64,000 nucleotides of DNA from Natronospirillum sp965602035 (GCA_965602035.1 OZ271919.1:3100001-3164000), one strand, 5' to 3'. Numbered from the stretch's first letter, positions 16,962-26,211 are shown. Program-made: numbers and translations. The notes: generated by a model not told the origin, from the sequence alone.

Positions 16962-17041
16962 TGCCTGCGTCGATCGCAGCCTTTGGACACCGTGTAACGG
17001 CAGCTCCTGCAGTATCGCGGCCTTCGGCAGCTGCTACAAGT
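16962..17041. repeat. REP-like intergenic repeat
   Basis: The gap between the DUF2442 gene and epmB contains two related, GC-rich imperfectly palindromic pieces, around GCGTCGATCGCAGCC (16968-16982) and GCGGCCTTCGGCAGCTGC (17017-17034). Read on the other strand they resemble the CTGCCGAAGGCTGCGATC intergenic REP elements familiar from Pseudomonas-like genomes. No other copy is visible in the window. Confidence 0.4.
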
Positions 17042-17047
17042 GAACGG

Positions 17048-18082
17048 CTATAGCCAGGTTTTGTTGGGTTCTCCGGCAATTTCTTCTACGAGCCTTGGCA
17101 CCAGAAATCCCGGTAATTGTGCTTTTATCTGTTCATGCAATGCCCGTGTCTGCTCCCGCGGCACGGTAAAATGTGCGGTACCCGCTATGGGGTCGGTGTG
17201 GTGCAGGTAGTAAGGTAGTACGCCGGAGTTGAACAGTTTTTCTGACAATTGGCACAGGGTATCGGCGTCATCGTTGACGCCGCGTAGCAAGACCGTTTGA
17301 TTCAACAGTGTTACAGCGCCGCGCCAGGTGTGCAGGTGCTCACTCAGCGAATCGGATATCTCTCTCGGGTGGTTGGCGTGGACCACCAGTATGGCCTGCA
17401 ACCGGCTTTGCGTGAGTCGTTCGCGCAGCCTGGTGGTCAGCCTTTGCGGCAGTACTATCGGCAACCGTGTATGGAAGCGTACGCGCTTGATCGTGGGCAC
17501 GGTTTCCAGTTCGTCGAGCCAGTTGCTAAGTGCTTTGTCGTTGAGCATCAGCGGATCACCGCCGCTCATGATGACTTCGTTCACGTCGGGGTGATCATGC
17601 AGGTAGGCGACGATGCGTTCCCGGTCCTGTTTGCCGAGCCGGTGTTCTTCATACGGAAAATGCCGGCGGAAGCAGTAGCGGCAGTGAATGGCGCAACTGC
17701 GGGTGGGCACCAATAATACCCGGGAACGGTACTTGTGAATCAGGCCGGGTACGGCGGTCGCGGCTTCTTCACCCAGGGGGTCAGCGGTGTAGCCGGGCGT
17801 ATCGTCGTCTTCGGTGGCCCAGGGCAGCACCTGTGCCAGCAGCGGGTCGTGCCAGTTGTCGGGTTCCATCAGGTCGGCAAAAAAGCGGGTGGTGCGCACG
17901 GGGAAATCCGGGTTGAGGTCGCGCAAGGGTGCCGGTGGTACGTCGGTCAGGCCCACGGCTTCCCGCAGGTCTTCCAGACGGGTGATCATGTGGCGCAGTT
18001 CATTCTGCCAGGGAGCGGCATTCTCTGTGTCGGCGTCGGCAACAGGGATGGTCTGCACATTCCGTGCCTTTCCGGTTATCAT
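17048..18082 (-). CDS. epmB: EF-P beta-lysylation protein EpmB (lysine 2,3-aminomutase family)
   Basis: A radical SAM enzyme that turns (S)-alpha-lysine into (R)-beta-lysine for modification of elongation factor P. At 344 residues it has the normal EpmB length. The cluster-binding CAIHCRYCFRRHFPY (CxxxCxxC) is near residue 130, followed by the SAM-contacting SGGDPL and the aminomutase-type VHANHPREI and YYLHHTDPIAGTAHF. It is divergently placed from efp-epmA, sharing a 75-base promoter region, so the substrate-making, attaching and target genes sit together. Confidence 0.93.
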   Translation of the reverse strand: MITGKARNVQTIPVADADTENAAPWQNELRHMITRLEDLREAVGLTDVPPAPLRDLNPDFPVRTTRFFADLMEPDNWHDPLLAQVLPWATEDDDTPGYTADPLGEEAATAVPGLIHKYRSRVLLVPTRSCAIHCRYCFRRHFPYEEHRLGKQDRERIVAYLHDHPDVNEVIMSGGDPLMLNDKALSNWLDELETVPTIKRVRFHTRLPIVLPQRLTTRLRERLTQSRLQAILVVHANHPREISDSLSEHLHTWRGAVTLLNQTVLLRGVNDDADTLCQLSEKLFNSGVLPYYLHHTDPIAGTAHFTVPREQTRALHEQIKAQLPGFLVPRLVEEIAGEPNKTWL

Positions 18083-18157
18083 GTGCGTCCTTTACTGAAT
18101 TGGCAGCGCGCAGCAGGAGCTGCGGCCCACTCATCGGAAAACGAGTACGAGAAATTT

Positions 18158-18727
18158 ATGGCGACCTATTCTACCAGTGAATTCCGCGGCGGTCTCAAGG
18201 TGCTGCTCGACGGCGACCCCTGCACCATTGTCGAGAACGAGTTTGTGAAGCCCGGCAAGGGCCAGGCCTTCAACCGGGTAAAACTGAAGAACCTGAAAAC
18301 CGGTCGCGTTTGGGACCGCACGTTCAAGTCCGGCGACTCCATCGAAAGCGCCGACGTGCTCGATCTGGATATGGAGTACGTCTACACCGACGGTGAGTTC
18401 TGGCACTTCATGCGCACCGACGGGTCGTTCGAGCAATACCCGGCCAGCGAAGCGGCCGTGGCGGAGGCCAAAGACTGGCTGAAGGAGCAGGAAGTCTACA
18501 CGGTGACCCTGTGGAACGACGCGGTGCTGACCGTGACGCCGCCGAACTTCGTGGAACTGGAAATTGTGGAAACCGACCCGGGTGTGCGTGGCGACACCGC
18601 GACCGGGGGCACCAAGCCAGCCACACTGACTACGGGTGCTGTAGTGAAAGTACCGCTGTTCATCGACAACCACGAAGTGATCAAGGTCGATACGCGCAAG
18701 GGCGAATACGTCTCCCGCGCCAAGTAA
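18158..18727 (+). CDS. efp: Translation elongation factor P
   Basis: A 189-residue protein with the three-domain EF-P layout: KOW-like domain I with the modification loop VKPGKGQAF, OB-type domain II, and C-terminal domain III ending KVDTRKGEYVSRAK. EF-P relieves ribosome stalling at consecutive prolines. The Lys in KPGKGQ is the residue that EpmA beta-lysylates, in keeping with the adjacent epmA and epmB genes. I chose the start at 18158 (MATYSTSEFRGG); the open frame before it is antisense to epmB. Confidence 0.97.
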   Translation: MATYSTSEFRGGLKVLLDGDPCTIVENEFVKPGKGQAFNRVKLKNLKTGRVWDRTFKSGDSIESADVLDLDMEYVYTDGEFWHFMRTDGSFEQYPASEAAVAEAKDWLKEQEVYTVTLWNDAVLTVTPPNFVELEIVETDPGVRGDTATGGTKPATLTTGAVVKVPLFIDNHEVIKVDTRKGEYVSRAK

Positions 18728-18748
18728 TCTGCAGAGGGGAGCCTGAGC

Positions 18749-19696
18749 ATGGACGACTGGCAACCCACGGCCGGGCCCGCCGCCCTGAAGGCCCGGGCCG
18801 CGCTGTACGACGCCATTCGGGCGTTTTTCCGGGAGCGTCAGGTGCTCGAGGTGGAAACCCCGCTGGTGAGCGCGGCGATGAACCCGGACCCCAATATTGA
18901 TTCCTGCCATGCCGATGGCGTGTCGGGCTGGGGGTATCTGCACACCTCCCCCGAATTCCCCATGAAACGCCTGCTGGCCGCTGGGTCCGGCCCTATCTGG
19001 CAACTGTGCCGGGTGTTCCGAGCCGGCGAGGCGGGGCGCAAACACAACCCCGAGTTCACTCTGCTGGAATGGTACCGCCCCGGGTTTGACGAAAACGACC
19101 TCATGGCCGAGGTGGCGGAGCTGCTGCGCTCGCAAGTGCCGACGCTGTCTGTGCGCTCGGTGACTTTTCGCGACGCGTTCATCCAGTGGGCAGGCTTTGA
19201 CCCCACCGACATGACCACGCTGGACCTGAAGCGCCAGACCCGTCAGCGCCTGGGCTGGAAGGGCGATGACCGGGAGGAAATGCTGGATCTGTGGCTGGCC
19301 TCCGTGATCGAGCCGGCGTTGCCTCATGAAGAACTGACCTTTATTACCCACTGGCCGGCCAACCGGGCCGCGCTGGCAGCACTGCACCCGGAGGTAAAAG
19401 GCCAGCCGCGCACCGCCCGGCGCTTTGAGGCGTACTGGCGCGGGATGGAACTGGCGAATGGCTACTATGAGCTGGGTGACGCAAAAGAACTGCGCGAGCG
19501 CTGGAATCAGGATCTGAGAACCCGGGTGAGCAACGGCAAGCTGGCGGGGCCGATGGACGAACGGTTGCTGGCGGCGCTTGAAGCCGGAATGCCGGCCTGT
19601 GCGGGGGTGGCACTGGGAGTGGATCGCTGGCTAATGGCGCTGCTGGGTACAGACACCATCGCCGATGTGATTGCGTTCCCGTCAGATCGGGCCTGA
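18749..19696 (+). CDS. epmA: EF-P lysyltransferase EpmA (PoxA/GenX)
   Basis: A 315-residue class II lysyl-tRNA-synthetase-like enzyme without the anticodon-binding domain. It activates beta-lysine with ATP and transfers it to EF-P. Class II motifs are visible: motif 2 around FRAGEAGRKHNPEFTLLEWYR and motif 3 GVALGVDRWLMALLG near the C-terminus. I cut motif 2 as CRVFRAGEAGRKHNPEF. It follows efp by 21 bases in the same operon, and its stop lies 7 bases from the convergent proQ stop. Confidence 0.95.
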   Translation: MDDWQPTAGPAALKARAALYDAIRAFFRERQVLEVETPLVSAAMNPDPNIDSCHADGVSGWGYLHTSPEFPMKRLLAAGSGPIWQLCRVFRAGEAGRKHNPEFTLLEWYRPGFDENDLMAEVAELLRSQVPTLSVRSVTFRDAFIQWAGFDPTDMTTLDLKRQTRQRLGWKGDDREEMLDLWLASVIEPALPHEELTFITHWPANRAALAALHPEVKGQPRTARRFEAYWRGMELANGYYELGDAKELRERWNQDLRTRVSNGKLAGPMDERLLAALEAGMPACAGVALGVDRWLMALLGTDTIADVIAFPSDRA

Positions 19697-19703
19697 CGAG
19701 CAG

Positions 19704-20510
19704 TTATTTGGACTGGTTGAACCGTTCCTGCAGCGAGGCGAGCTTGTCCTGCATGCGGGTTTCCGGGTCTTTGCGCGGCTGAGCGGGTTTACTCTGCTCG
19801 TTCTGGTTCTTCGGCGGGCGGCGCTTCGGGCGGCTCTGGCCACTTTTTTCCGGCGGTTCGCTGCTGTTCTCACCATTTTTCGCCGCTTTGTCAGCGGGCT
19901 TGCCACGGCGGCCCTTGCCACGTTGATTGGCTTTCTGTTCAGCCCGGCGGGCGCGGCGTTTCTCTTCGATCTCTTTCACCTGCTCCTGCGCGTGGGCCTG
20001 GTCCTTTTCGGTCACTTCGCCACTCGGGCCGGTAAGGCCATGGCGTTCGCCACCTGCGGCCACGGCACGCAGATAGGCCAGTTGACGCACATAGAAGTTC
20101 AACGCCCGACGTATGCGGGTTTTGGACAGCTTGCCGTCTTCGGCCAGATCCTTGTGAATGCCGATCTTGAGCGGCTTGGCGGCACGCAGGGTGAACAGCT
20201 CCGGGTAGAGTTCGTGCAGTTCATCGAAGGCCACGCGGTTCGGATGCGGCTTGCGCTCGGGCGTTGTTTTTTTCGCCTCTGTCGACTGCTCAGCCGTTGG
20301 TTGCTCCGTCGCCGTCGCCGCTTGTGCCGACTCGCCGGCGGGTTGTTCCGCTGACGGCTGCTCCAATGGCTGTTCCCCCTGGGGCACAGCGGTTTCAGCC
20401 TGATTCTCTACCGGGTCGTCACTCGACGATTCGGCCGCCTGAGGGGCGGTTTCCGTCGGCTCGGTTGTGGTGGACTCCACGTCACCGGTCTTCGCGTTTT
20501 CAGCTTGCAT
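19704..20510 (-). CDS. proQ: RNA chaperone ProQ/FinO family
   Basis: A 268-residue protein in three parts. First comes an acidic, Glu/Gln/Thr/Pro-rich disordered tail of about 85 residues. Then a FinO core follows (HPNRVAFDELHELYPELFTL, then KPLKIGIHKDLAEDG, RIRRALNFYVRQLAYL). Last is a very basic, Lys/Arg/Gln-rich C-terminus. ProQ binds structured sRNAs and mRNA 3' ends. The E. coli protein lacks such a long acidic N-terminus, which may modulate RNA binding. Its minus orientation is convergent with epmA and follows psd by 123 bases. Confidence 0.88.
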   Translation of the reverse strand: MQAENAKTGDVESTTTEPTETAPQAAESSSDDPVENQAETAVPQGEQPLEQPSAEQPAGESAQAATATEQPTAEQSTEAKKTTPERKPHPNRVAFDELHELYPELFTLRAAKPLKIGIHKDLAEDGKLSKTRIRRALNFYVRQLAYLRAVAAGGERHGLTGPSGEVTEKDQAHAQEQVKEIEEKRRARRAEQKANQRGKGRRGKPADKAAKNGENSSEPPEKSGQSRPKRRPPKNQNEQSKPAQPRKDPETRMQDKLASLQERFNQSK

Positions 20511-20633
20511 CAGTTACCCGTCTCGTGGCCTTTACAGGGGGCGAAGGCGGCATTCTGAGTGTTCCGGCTGGGCGGGTCAACCGCGCCATGGTCGAAATTC
20601 GCTCCAGTGGTCGACCGTATCGCCTGTCGGTGT

Positions 20634-21506
20634 TCAGTGCAGTGTATCGCCCACCCGTACTTTAAGGCCCGGGGTAAGCCCGCGGGTCCAGTCCTGCACG
20701 CGCCCGGGAGAGACCAGTATCACCGTGGAGCCCAGCTCGAACTGGCCGAGTTCATCGCCACGGTGCAGTTCTGGGCCTTCCTGATCGCCGTAATCCCAGG
20801 TTCTCGGTTTGCGCTGGCGGGCAATGGGCCCGGCCCAGGTGGTAATAATGCGCCCCACGATCATGGCGCCGACCAGCACGACAGCCAGCGGGCCCTGTTC
20901 CGTGCGGAATTCGCAGACCAGCCGTTCGTTGCGGGCGAACAGGTTGGGCACCTGTTCGGCGGTGGTGTTGTTCACGCTGAACAGCCGGCCGGGCACATAG
21001 GTCATGCGGGTCAGGCGACCGGTGACCGGCATGTGTATACGGTGATAGTCGCGTGGTGACAGATACAACGTGGCAAACTGCCCGTTCGCGTAGGGCGTGG
21101 CGTCAATGTCCGGGCCCAGCAGGTCGCTGAGCCGATACCGGTGCGACTTGGCCTGGATCAGTGTAGGATTCGCGGCAGGTTCCGGGTCCGTGCCGGTGTG
21201 GAGAGGTCCGGCCTGGCTCACCGCGCCGTCCACAGGGCAGACAAGCGTGTCGCTGCTCCAGTGCTCGAGCTGGTTCAGCGGGCGGGCATCGGCCCGCAGG
21301 CGCCGGGTGAAAAACTCATTGAACGTGCGGTACGCGGCCGGGTCAGGCGACTCGGCTTCCTGCATGTTGACCCGGTACACCCGGATAAACAGACGAATCA
21401 GCGCCGGCGTCAGCACGGGTATGGCCCGCCTGGCGAGCTGCCCGACCAGCGCTGTGAGTAATTTGTGCGGCAGCATATACTGCAGCAGAACGAACGGAGA
21501 TTTCAT
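20634..21506 (-). CDS. psd: Phosphatidylserine decarboxylase
   Basis: Makes phosphatidylethanolamine from phosphatidylserine at the inner membrane. About 290 residues. The pyruvoyl-forming self-cleavage site LGST is in FELGSTVILVSPG near the C-terminus. The catalytic Asp/His pieces VDGAVSQAG and SPRDYHRIHMPVTGRL are conserved, as is FNEFFTRRLR at the start. The ATG at 21506 (MKSPFVLLQYM) is preferred over a TTG 9 bases upstream. It is divergent from rsgA, as often in Pseudomonas-like genomes. Confidence 0.95.
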   Translation of the reverse strand: MKSPFVLLQYMLPHKLLTALVGQLARRAIPVLTPALIRLFIRVYRVNMQEAESPDPAAYRTFNEFFTRRLRADARPLNQLEHWSSDTLVCPVDGAVSQAGPLHTGTDPEPAANPTLIQAKSHRYRLSDLLGPDIDATPYANGQFATLYLSPRDYHRIHMPVTGRLTRMTYVPGRLFSVNNTTAEQVPNLFARNERLVCEFRTEQGPLAVVLVGAMIVGRIITTWAGPIARQRKPRTWDYGDQEGPELHRGDELGQFELGSTVILVSPGRVQDWTRGLTPGLKVRVGDTLH

Positions 21507-21584
21507 GCCATGCAATCCGCAATGTGTGACCGCCGCAGCCTAGTGTATTCGTGGCGCTATAGCCAGCCGCTAGGGCGTTGACGT

Positions 21585-22598
21585 ATGGCGAAGCGACGGT
21601 TGTCACGCCGGCAAGTCCAGCGCATGGAAAAAGCGCAGTCTGACCGGTTTGCCCGAGCGAACGAGCGTGCGACTCATACTGCTGTAGATGTGCCAGAGGG
21701 AGATGACCTGCAGCCGGGCGCGGTGACCGCCCAATTGGGCAGCCGGGTGGATGTGGTGCCGGAGGGCGAAACAACCGCGCGCCGCTGCCATGTGCGGGCG
21801 AATGTCGGCACGGTGGCCACCGGCGATGAGGTGCTGTGGCAGCCGCTGGAGACACCCACGGCCGATGCTGAAGGCGTTGTTGTGGCGGTGAAGCCCAGGC
21901 GGTCCGCTCTGGAGCGGCCGGATGACCGGGGGCGGGTACGTGTGGTGGCAGCAAACGTCGACCAGATGATGATTGTGATGGCGCCGAGCCCGCCGACACC
22001 ACTGAACCTCGTTGACCGGTACCTGGTCGCCGCTGCGGCGGCCGGCATTCAGCCGCTACTGGTGCTGAACAAGGCGGACCTGCTCACCGAAAATGATGAC
22101 TGGCAGGAGGCACTGGCGCTGTACAAAGAGCTTGGCTTCAATACCTGCCGGGTCAGTGCGCAGAAGGGTGGTGTATCCGCGCTGCAGCCGTTTCTGGCGG
22201 GCCAGACCAGTGTGCTGGTCGGCCAGTCCGGTGTGGGTAAGACGTCCCTGGTGAATGCGCTGCTCGGGCGCGATGATCTGGCTACTCAGGCCGTGTCGGA
22301 CAGCACCGGCAAGGGACTACACACCACCACAGCAGCGCGGCGGTATGATCTGCCGGGCGGTGGCTACCTGGTGGATTCTCCCGGTATCCGGGAGTTCGGG
22401 CTGGGCGTGGTCGCCACGGAGGCAGTTGCCGGCGGTTTCCCGGAGATTCTGGAACACGCGGCCGGCTGCCGGTTCCGTGATTGTCGGCACCGTTCAGAGC
22501 CGGGCTGTGCGGTGCTCGCCGCCATTGAGGGCGGGCAGGTGTCGCCGCGGCGGCTGGACAGTTATCATCGCATCATTGAATCCATGGAGGCGACATGA
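21585..22598 (+). CDS. rsgA: Ribosome small subunit-dependent GTPase A
   Basis: A circularly permuted GTPase that checks and releases late-assembly factors from the 30S subunit. 337 residues: a basic N-terminus (MAKRRLSRRQVQRMEKAQ), an OB fold, then G4 NKAD, G1 GQSGVGKTSLVNAL, G3 DSPGIREF. Near the C-terminus is a zinc knuckle of Cys/His residues in CRFRDCRHRSEPGC. The stop overlaps the orn start (ATGA at 22595-22598). Confidence 0.96.
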   Translation: MAKRRLSRRQVQRMEKAQSDRFARANERATHTAVDVPEGDDLQPGAVTAQLGSRVDVVPEGETTARRCHVRANVGTVATGDEVLWQPLETPTADAEGVVVAVKPRRSALERPDDRGRVRVVAANVDQMMIVMAPSPPTPLNLVDRYLVAAAAAGIQPLLVLNKADLLTENDDWQEALALYKELGFNTCRVSAQKGGVSALQPFLAGQTSVLVGQSGVGKTSLVNALLGRDDLATQAVSDSTGKGLHTTTAARRYDLPGGGYLVDSPGIREFGLGVVATEAVAGGFPEILEHAAGCRFRDCRHRSEPGCAVLAAIEGGQVSPRRLDSYHRIIESMEAT

Positions 22599-23140
22599 AC
22601 AAAGCGGATAATCTGGTCTGGATCGATCTGGAAATGACCGGTCTGGACCCGGAGCGGGAGCGCATCATTGAGATTGCGACTCTGGTGACCGATCCCAACC
22701 TTGAGGTGCTGGCGGAAGGGCCGGAACTGGTGGTGTCTCAACCCAAGGCACTGTTGGATGCGATGAGTGACTGGTGTGTGCAGCATCATGGGGCGTCCGG
22801 GCTGACACAGCGTGTGCTCGACAGTACGGTGACCGAAGCCGACGCCGAGCAGCAGACCATCGAGTTTCTGAAACAATGGGTCGAGCCTGGCAAGGCGCCA
22901 TTATGCGGCAATTCCATCGGTCAGGATCGCCGCTTTCTGGCGAAGTACATGCCACAACTGGAAGGCCTGCTGAATTACCGGAACCTGGATGTATCCTCCA
23001 TCAAGATTCTGGCGAAGCACTGGCGCCCCGATATCGCCGATGGTGTCGTGAAACAGAATACGCACCGGGCATTGGACGATATCCGTGAGAGCATCGCCGA
23101 GCTGCGGTATTACCGGGATCACTTCTTCCGGCTTAGCTGA
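22595..23140 (+). CDS. orn: Oligoribonuclease
   Basis: A DEDD-type 3'-5' exonuclease that finishes RNA decay by cutting dinucleotides (including pGpG from c-di-GMP breakdown). 181 residues. ExoI is WIDLEMTGLDPERERIIEIA, ExoII carries GNSIGQDRRFL, and ExoIII is HRALDDIRESIAELRYYR. It overlaps rsgA by 4 bases, and its 3' end overlaps queG on the opposite strand by 22 bases. Usually essential in gammaproteobacteria. Confidence 0.97.
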   Translation: MNKADNLVWIDLEMTGLDPERERIIEIATLVTDPNLEVLAEGPELVVSQPKALLDAMSDWCVQHHGASGLTQRVLDSTVTEADAEQQTIEFLKQWVEPGKAPLCGNSIGQDRRFLAKYMPQLEGLLNYRNLDVSSIKILAKHWRPDIADGVVKQNTHRALDDIRESIAELRYYRDHFFRLS

Positions 23141-24228
23141 TCCAGCGCCCAGGCTATGTGCTCCTGCACCAGCGGCGTGCTGTCAGGGTAGGCGGCTTCC
23201 AGCGCCTTGATTGCCTCCGGGCGGGGTGAGCCATTACCCAGCGCAACAGCGAGGTTGCGCTGCCAGTTTTCATAGCCGGTGCGCCGGATGGCCATGCCTT
23301 CGGTGCGCTGCAGAAAGGTCGCTTCATCCCACTGGAACAGATCGAGCAGGTCGGCTTCGTCCAGGTTGTGGCGTGGCTGGAAATCCGGTTCTCTGGTGTT
23401 GGGTGTGAACTTGGTCCAGGGGCAGATGATCTGGCAGTCATCGCAACCGAAAATGCGGTTGCCCATCGGCTTTCTCAGCTCTTCGGGAATCGGCCCACTG
23501 TGTTCGATGGTCAGGTAGCTGATGCACTTGCGGGCGTCCAGTTCCCAGGCCCGTGTAAAGGCCCCCGTGGGGCAGATGTCCAGACAACGGGTGCAGCTGC
23601 CGCAGTGCTCTGTGGCCTGCGGCGGGTCTGGCGGTATCGGGCAGTCGGTCATGAGTTCGCCCAGGAAGAACCAGGAGCCGGCGTCGCGGTTCAGCACCAG
23701 CGTGTTCTTGCCCACCCAGCCGAGCCCGGCGTTGCGCGCCAGTGCGCGTTCCAGCACCGGTGCACTGTCGGCGAATGCCCGGTAGCCGAGCTGCCCGATC
23801 TGTTGTTCCAGCCACTGGCCCAGTTTTGCCAGGCGTTTTCGCATGAGTTTGTGGTAGTCCCGGCCCAGTGCATAACGGGCAATATAGGCTTTTTCCGGGT
23901 GGTCGAGCAGGTCGCGGGTGCGGACTTCCGGCAGATAGTCAAGCCGGACTGTTAATGCCGAACAGGCACCGGGCAACAGCGCATTACCGTGAAACCGCTT
24001 CTCGCCGTGCTCGGCAAGAAATCCCATGGTGCCATTCAGCCCACGGGCCAGCCAGTCGTTGAATCGGGGTGCTTCTTCGGGGGTATCCGGTCGCGTGAAG
24101 CGGGCATCCGCGAACCCGAGCTCGCGCGCCCGGTAACGGACTCTGACCTTGAGCGCAGCCATGAATTCCCCATCCATCGCGGTGGGAATTTCCGTGCATT
24201 TGGGCGCTGTGTCGCTCATATTTCTCAT
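23119..24228 (-). CDS. queG: Epoxyqueuosine reductase
   Basis: Catalyses the last step of queuosine tRNA modification, reducing epoxyqueuosine with cobalamin and two 4Fe-4S clusters. About 369 residues. The two cluster-binding motifs are CGSCTRCLDICPTGAF and CDDCQIICPW, and the C-terminal HEAT-like part includes GYENWQRNLAVALGN. The start could be ATG 24228 or ATG 24219. Its C-terminus overlaps the orn 3' end (tail to tail); the 5' end is divergent from tsaE. Confidence 0.94.
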   Translation of the reverse strand: MRNMSDTAPKCTEIPTAMDGEFMAALKVRVRYRARELGFADARFTRPDTPEEAPRFNDWLARGLNGTMGFLAEHGEKRFHGNALLPGACSALTVRLDYLPEVRTRDLLDHPEKAYIARYALGRDYHKLMRKRLAKLGQWLEQQIGQLGYRAFADSAPVLERALARNAGLGWVGKNTLVLNRDAGSWFFLGELMTDCPIPPDPPQATEHCGSCTRCLDICPTGAFTRAWELDARKCISYLTIEHSGPIPEELRKPMGNRIFGCDDCQIICPWTKFTPNTREPDFQPRHNLDEADLLDLFQWDEATFLQRTEGMAIRRTGYENWQRNLAVALGNGSPRPEAIKALEAAYPDSTPLVQEHIAWALDQLSRKK

Positions 24229-24292
24229 GATACACTCAACCGCTGTTCTACCCTATACACAACAGCACATCCGGTCGCTCCGGTTTGGCAAC

Positions 24293-24850
24293 ATGAGCAC
24301 TCACGCAGACCCCATCAACCAGAACCAGTCGAGCACAGCCGCCACCGCTCTGGTCGGCCGCCTGCCGGGCCCGGGCGACACTGATGCGCTGGGTGCGGCC
24401 CTGGCCGACACCATCCCTTCGGGGCCGCCGCTCGTGGTTTTCCTGCACGGCAATCTGGGCGCCGGAAAAACCGCTTTGGTGAGGGCCTGTGTGCTGGCGC
24501 TCGGATGGAAGGGTGTTGTAAAGAGCCCTACCTATACCCTGTTAGAATTGTATGATCTGGACAACCGGCGCGTCTGCCACTTCGATCTGTACAGGCTGGC
24601 GGAGCCGGAAGAACTCGAATACATCGGCCACCGGGATTATCTGGAGAACAACACGGTGTGGTTTGTGGAATGGCCGGAGCTGGGGCAGGGTGTATTGCCG
24701 ACGGCAGACATCGATATCGCGCTGGCAACAGAGGGCGCTGGCCGCTCGGTTCAGCTTCAGGCGCAGACAACGGCCGGCTCGGCCTGGCTGCAGGCGCTGG
24801 CAGAGACCGACATCTCGGGCGTGGCGCTGCAACGAGGTGAGCAGACATGA
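24293..24850 (+). CDS. tsaE: tRNA threonylcarbamoyladenosine biosynthesis ATPase TsaE
   Basis: ATPase partner of TsaB/TsaD in t6A37 synthesis. 185 residues from ATG 24293 (MSTHADPINQNQ); earlier in-frame codons overlap the queG promoter region and are ignored. Walker A is HGNLGAGKTALVRA, followed by the family motif KSPTYTLLELY and a Walker-B-like HFDLYRL, then WFVEWPELG. Its TGA overlaps the amidase ATG, the usual tsaE-amidase-mutL-miaA order. Confidence 0.94.
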   Translation: MSTHADPINQNQSSTAATALVGRLPGPGDTDALGAALADTIPSGPPLVVFLHGNLGAGKTALVRACVLALGWKGVVKSPTYTLLELYDLDNRRVCHFDLYRLAEPEELEYIGHRDYLENNTVWFVEWPELGQGVLPTADIDIALATEGAGRSVQLQAQTTAGSAWLQALAETDISGVALQRGEQT

Positions 24851-26211
24851 ATCACCGGCTCTACAGTCGCCCAGGGGCCTTGTTCCGCCGCTGGGCCGGT
24901 CTCGCCCTGACGGGGTTGCTGCTGGCCGGGTCGGTCTCTGCCGAGACCGTCACCAATCTGCGCCTTTGGCCGGCGCCCGATCACACCCGCATCGTTTTTG
25001 ACCTCGACACCACCGTTGAACACAGCATTTTCACCCTGCGCAACCCCGAGCGGGTCGTGGTTGATATGGAAAACACCGACCTGCAGGCCAGTTATTCGGA
25101 TCTGTCGCTGGAGGGCAGCGGAATCCGGGATATCCGCTCCGCGCGCCGGCAGGATGGCACCCTGAGAGTGGTGTTCGATCTGGAATCCCGCCTGGAAGCC
25201 CGCAGTTTCGTACTGCCGCCCAACGAACAGTATGGCCACCGCCTGGTGCTCGACCTGGAGCGTGACGACCGGACGTCGCCGACCATTGAAGCCGCGCGTG
25301 AAGTGCGCCGTGCGGAAACCGACGGCCGCCGTGACATCGTGATTGCCATCGATGCCGGCCACGGCGGTGAAGACCCCGGTGCTATCGGCGTTCGGGGTAC
25401 CTACGAGAAAAATATTGTGCTGGCCATGGCGCGCGAACTGGAAGCCATGGTCGAAGCACAGCAGGGGTATACCCCGTTCATGGTGCGCACCGGTGACTAT
25501 TACGTATCCCTGGTGCGGCGCCGTCAACTGGCCCGGGAAGCGAACGCGGATTTCTTTGTTTCCCTGCATGCCGATGCCTTCACCAGCCCGCAGCCTTCCG
25601 GGGCCTCGGTCTATGCCCTGTCTGACAGCGGCGCCACCTCGACCATGGCGAGTTACCTGGCGAACAGTGAGAACCAGGCGGATACCATTGGTGGGGTTGG
25701 CGGCGTACGGCTCGAAGATATGGACGCCATGGTGCGCGAAGTCATTGTGGACCTCGCCATGACCCACAGCATGCAGGAAGGTCTGGCCATCGGTGAAACC
25801 GTACTGAACCGCATGGGCCGCGTCACCCGCCTGCATCGTCGGCAGGTGGAACAGGCCGGCTTCGCCGTGCTGAAATCGCCGGACGTGCCGTCCATTCTGG
25901 TAGAGGCCGGGTTCATGTCCAATCCGGACGATGAGGCCAACCTCGGCTCGCAGGCTTACCGCCAACGGCTGGCCTCGTCCGTGTTTTCCGGCATTCGTGA
26001 CTACTTTGAAGCGTCACCGCCACCCGGCACCTGGGTATACGCACAACGTGAGCAACAGGGGCGTTTGGCGGAGTACCGGGTACAGCGCGGAGACACGCTC
26101 TCCGGCATAGCCAACCGGCATGGTATTACGGTCAACCGGCTGCGGGCGCTCAACAACATGAACGGTGACATTATTCAGGTAGGAGAGGTGCTTCGGGTGC
26201 CGCATGGATAA
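24847..26211 (+). CDS. amiC: N-acetylmuramoyl-L-alanine amidase (AMIN, amidase_3, LysM)
   Basis: A 454-residue exported zinc amidase that splits septal peptidoglycan. A signal peptide ends near SVSAE. An AMIN domain (about 35-135) targets the septum. The amidase_3 catalytic domain starts AIDAGHGGEDPGAIG and contains FVSLHADAF and VPSILVEAGFMSN with the zinc/Glu residues. A C-terminal LysM repeat (about 410-453) begins YRVQRGDTLSGIANRHG. It could be named amiB or amiC; the symbol is by domain layout. It overlaps tsaE by 4 bases and mutL by 8. Confidence 0.9.
   Translation: MNHRLYSRPGALFRRWAGLALTGLLLAGSVSAETVTNLRLWPAPDHTRIVFDLDTTVEHSIFTLRNPERVVVDMENTDLQASYSDLSLEGSGIRDIRSARRQDGTLRVVFDLESRLEARSFVLPPNEQYGHRLVLDLERDDRTSPTIEAAREVRRAETDGRRDIVIAIDAGHGGEDPGAIGVRGTYEKNIVLAMARELEAMVEAQQGYTPFMVRTGDYYVSLVRRRQLAREANADFFVSLHADAFTSPQPSGASVYALSDSGATSTMASYLANSENQADTIGGVGGVRLEDMDAMVREVIVDLAMTHSMQEGLAIGETVLNRMGRVTRLHRRQVEQAGFAVLKSPDVPSILVEAGFMSNPDDEANLGSQAYRQRLASSVFSGIRDYFEASPPPGTWVYAQREQQGRLAEYRVQRGDTLSGIANRHGITVNRLRALNNMNGDIIQVGEVLRVPHG

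Noticed and set aside
18131..19387. 418-codon minus-strand open frame
   Set aside because: Antisense to efp and epmA, both unambiguous.
24757..25965. 402-codon minus-strand open frame
   Set aside because: Antisense to the tsaE end and the amidase gene; codon pattern is a mirror of the real gene.
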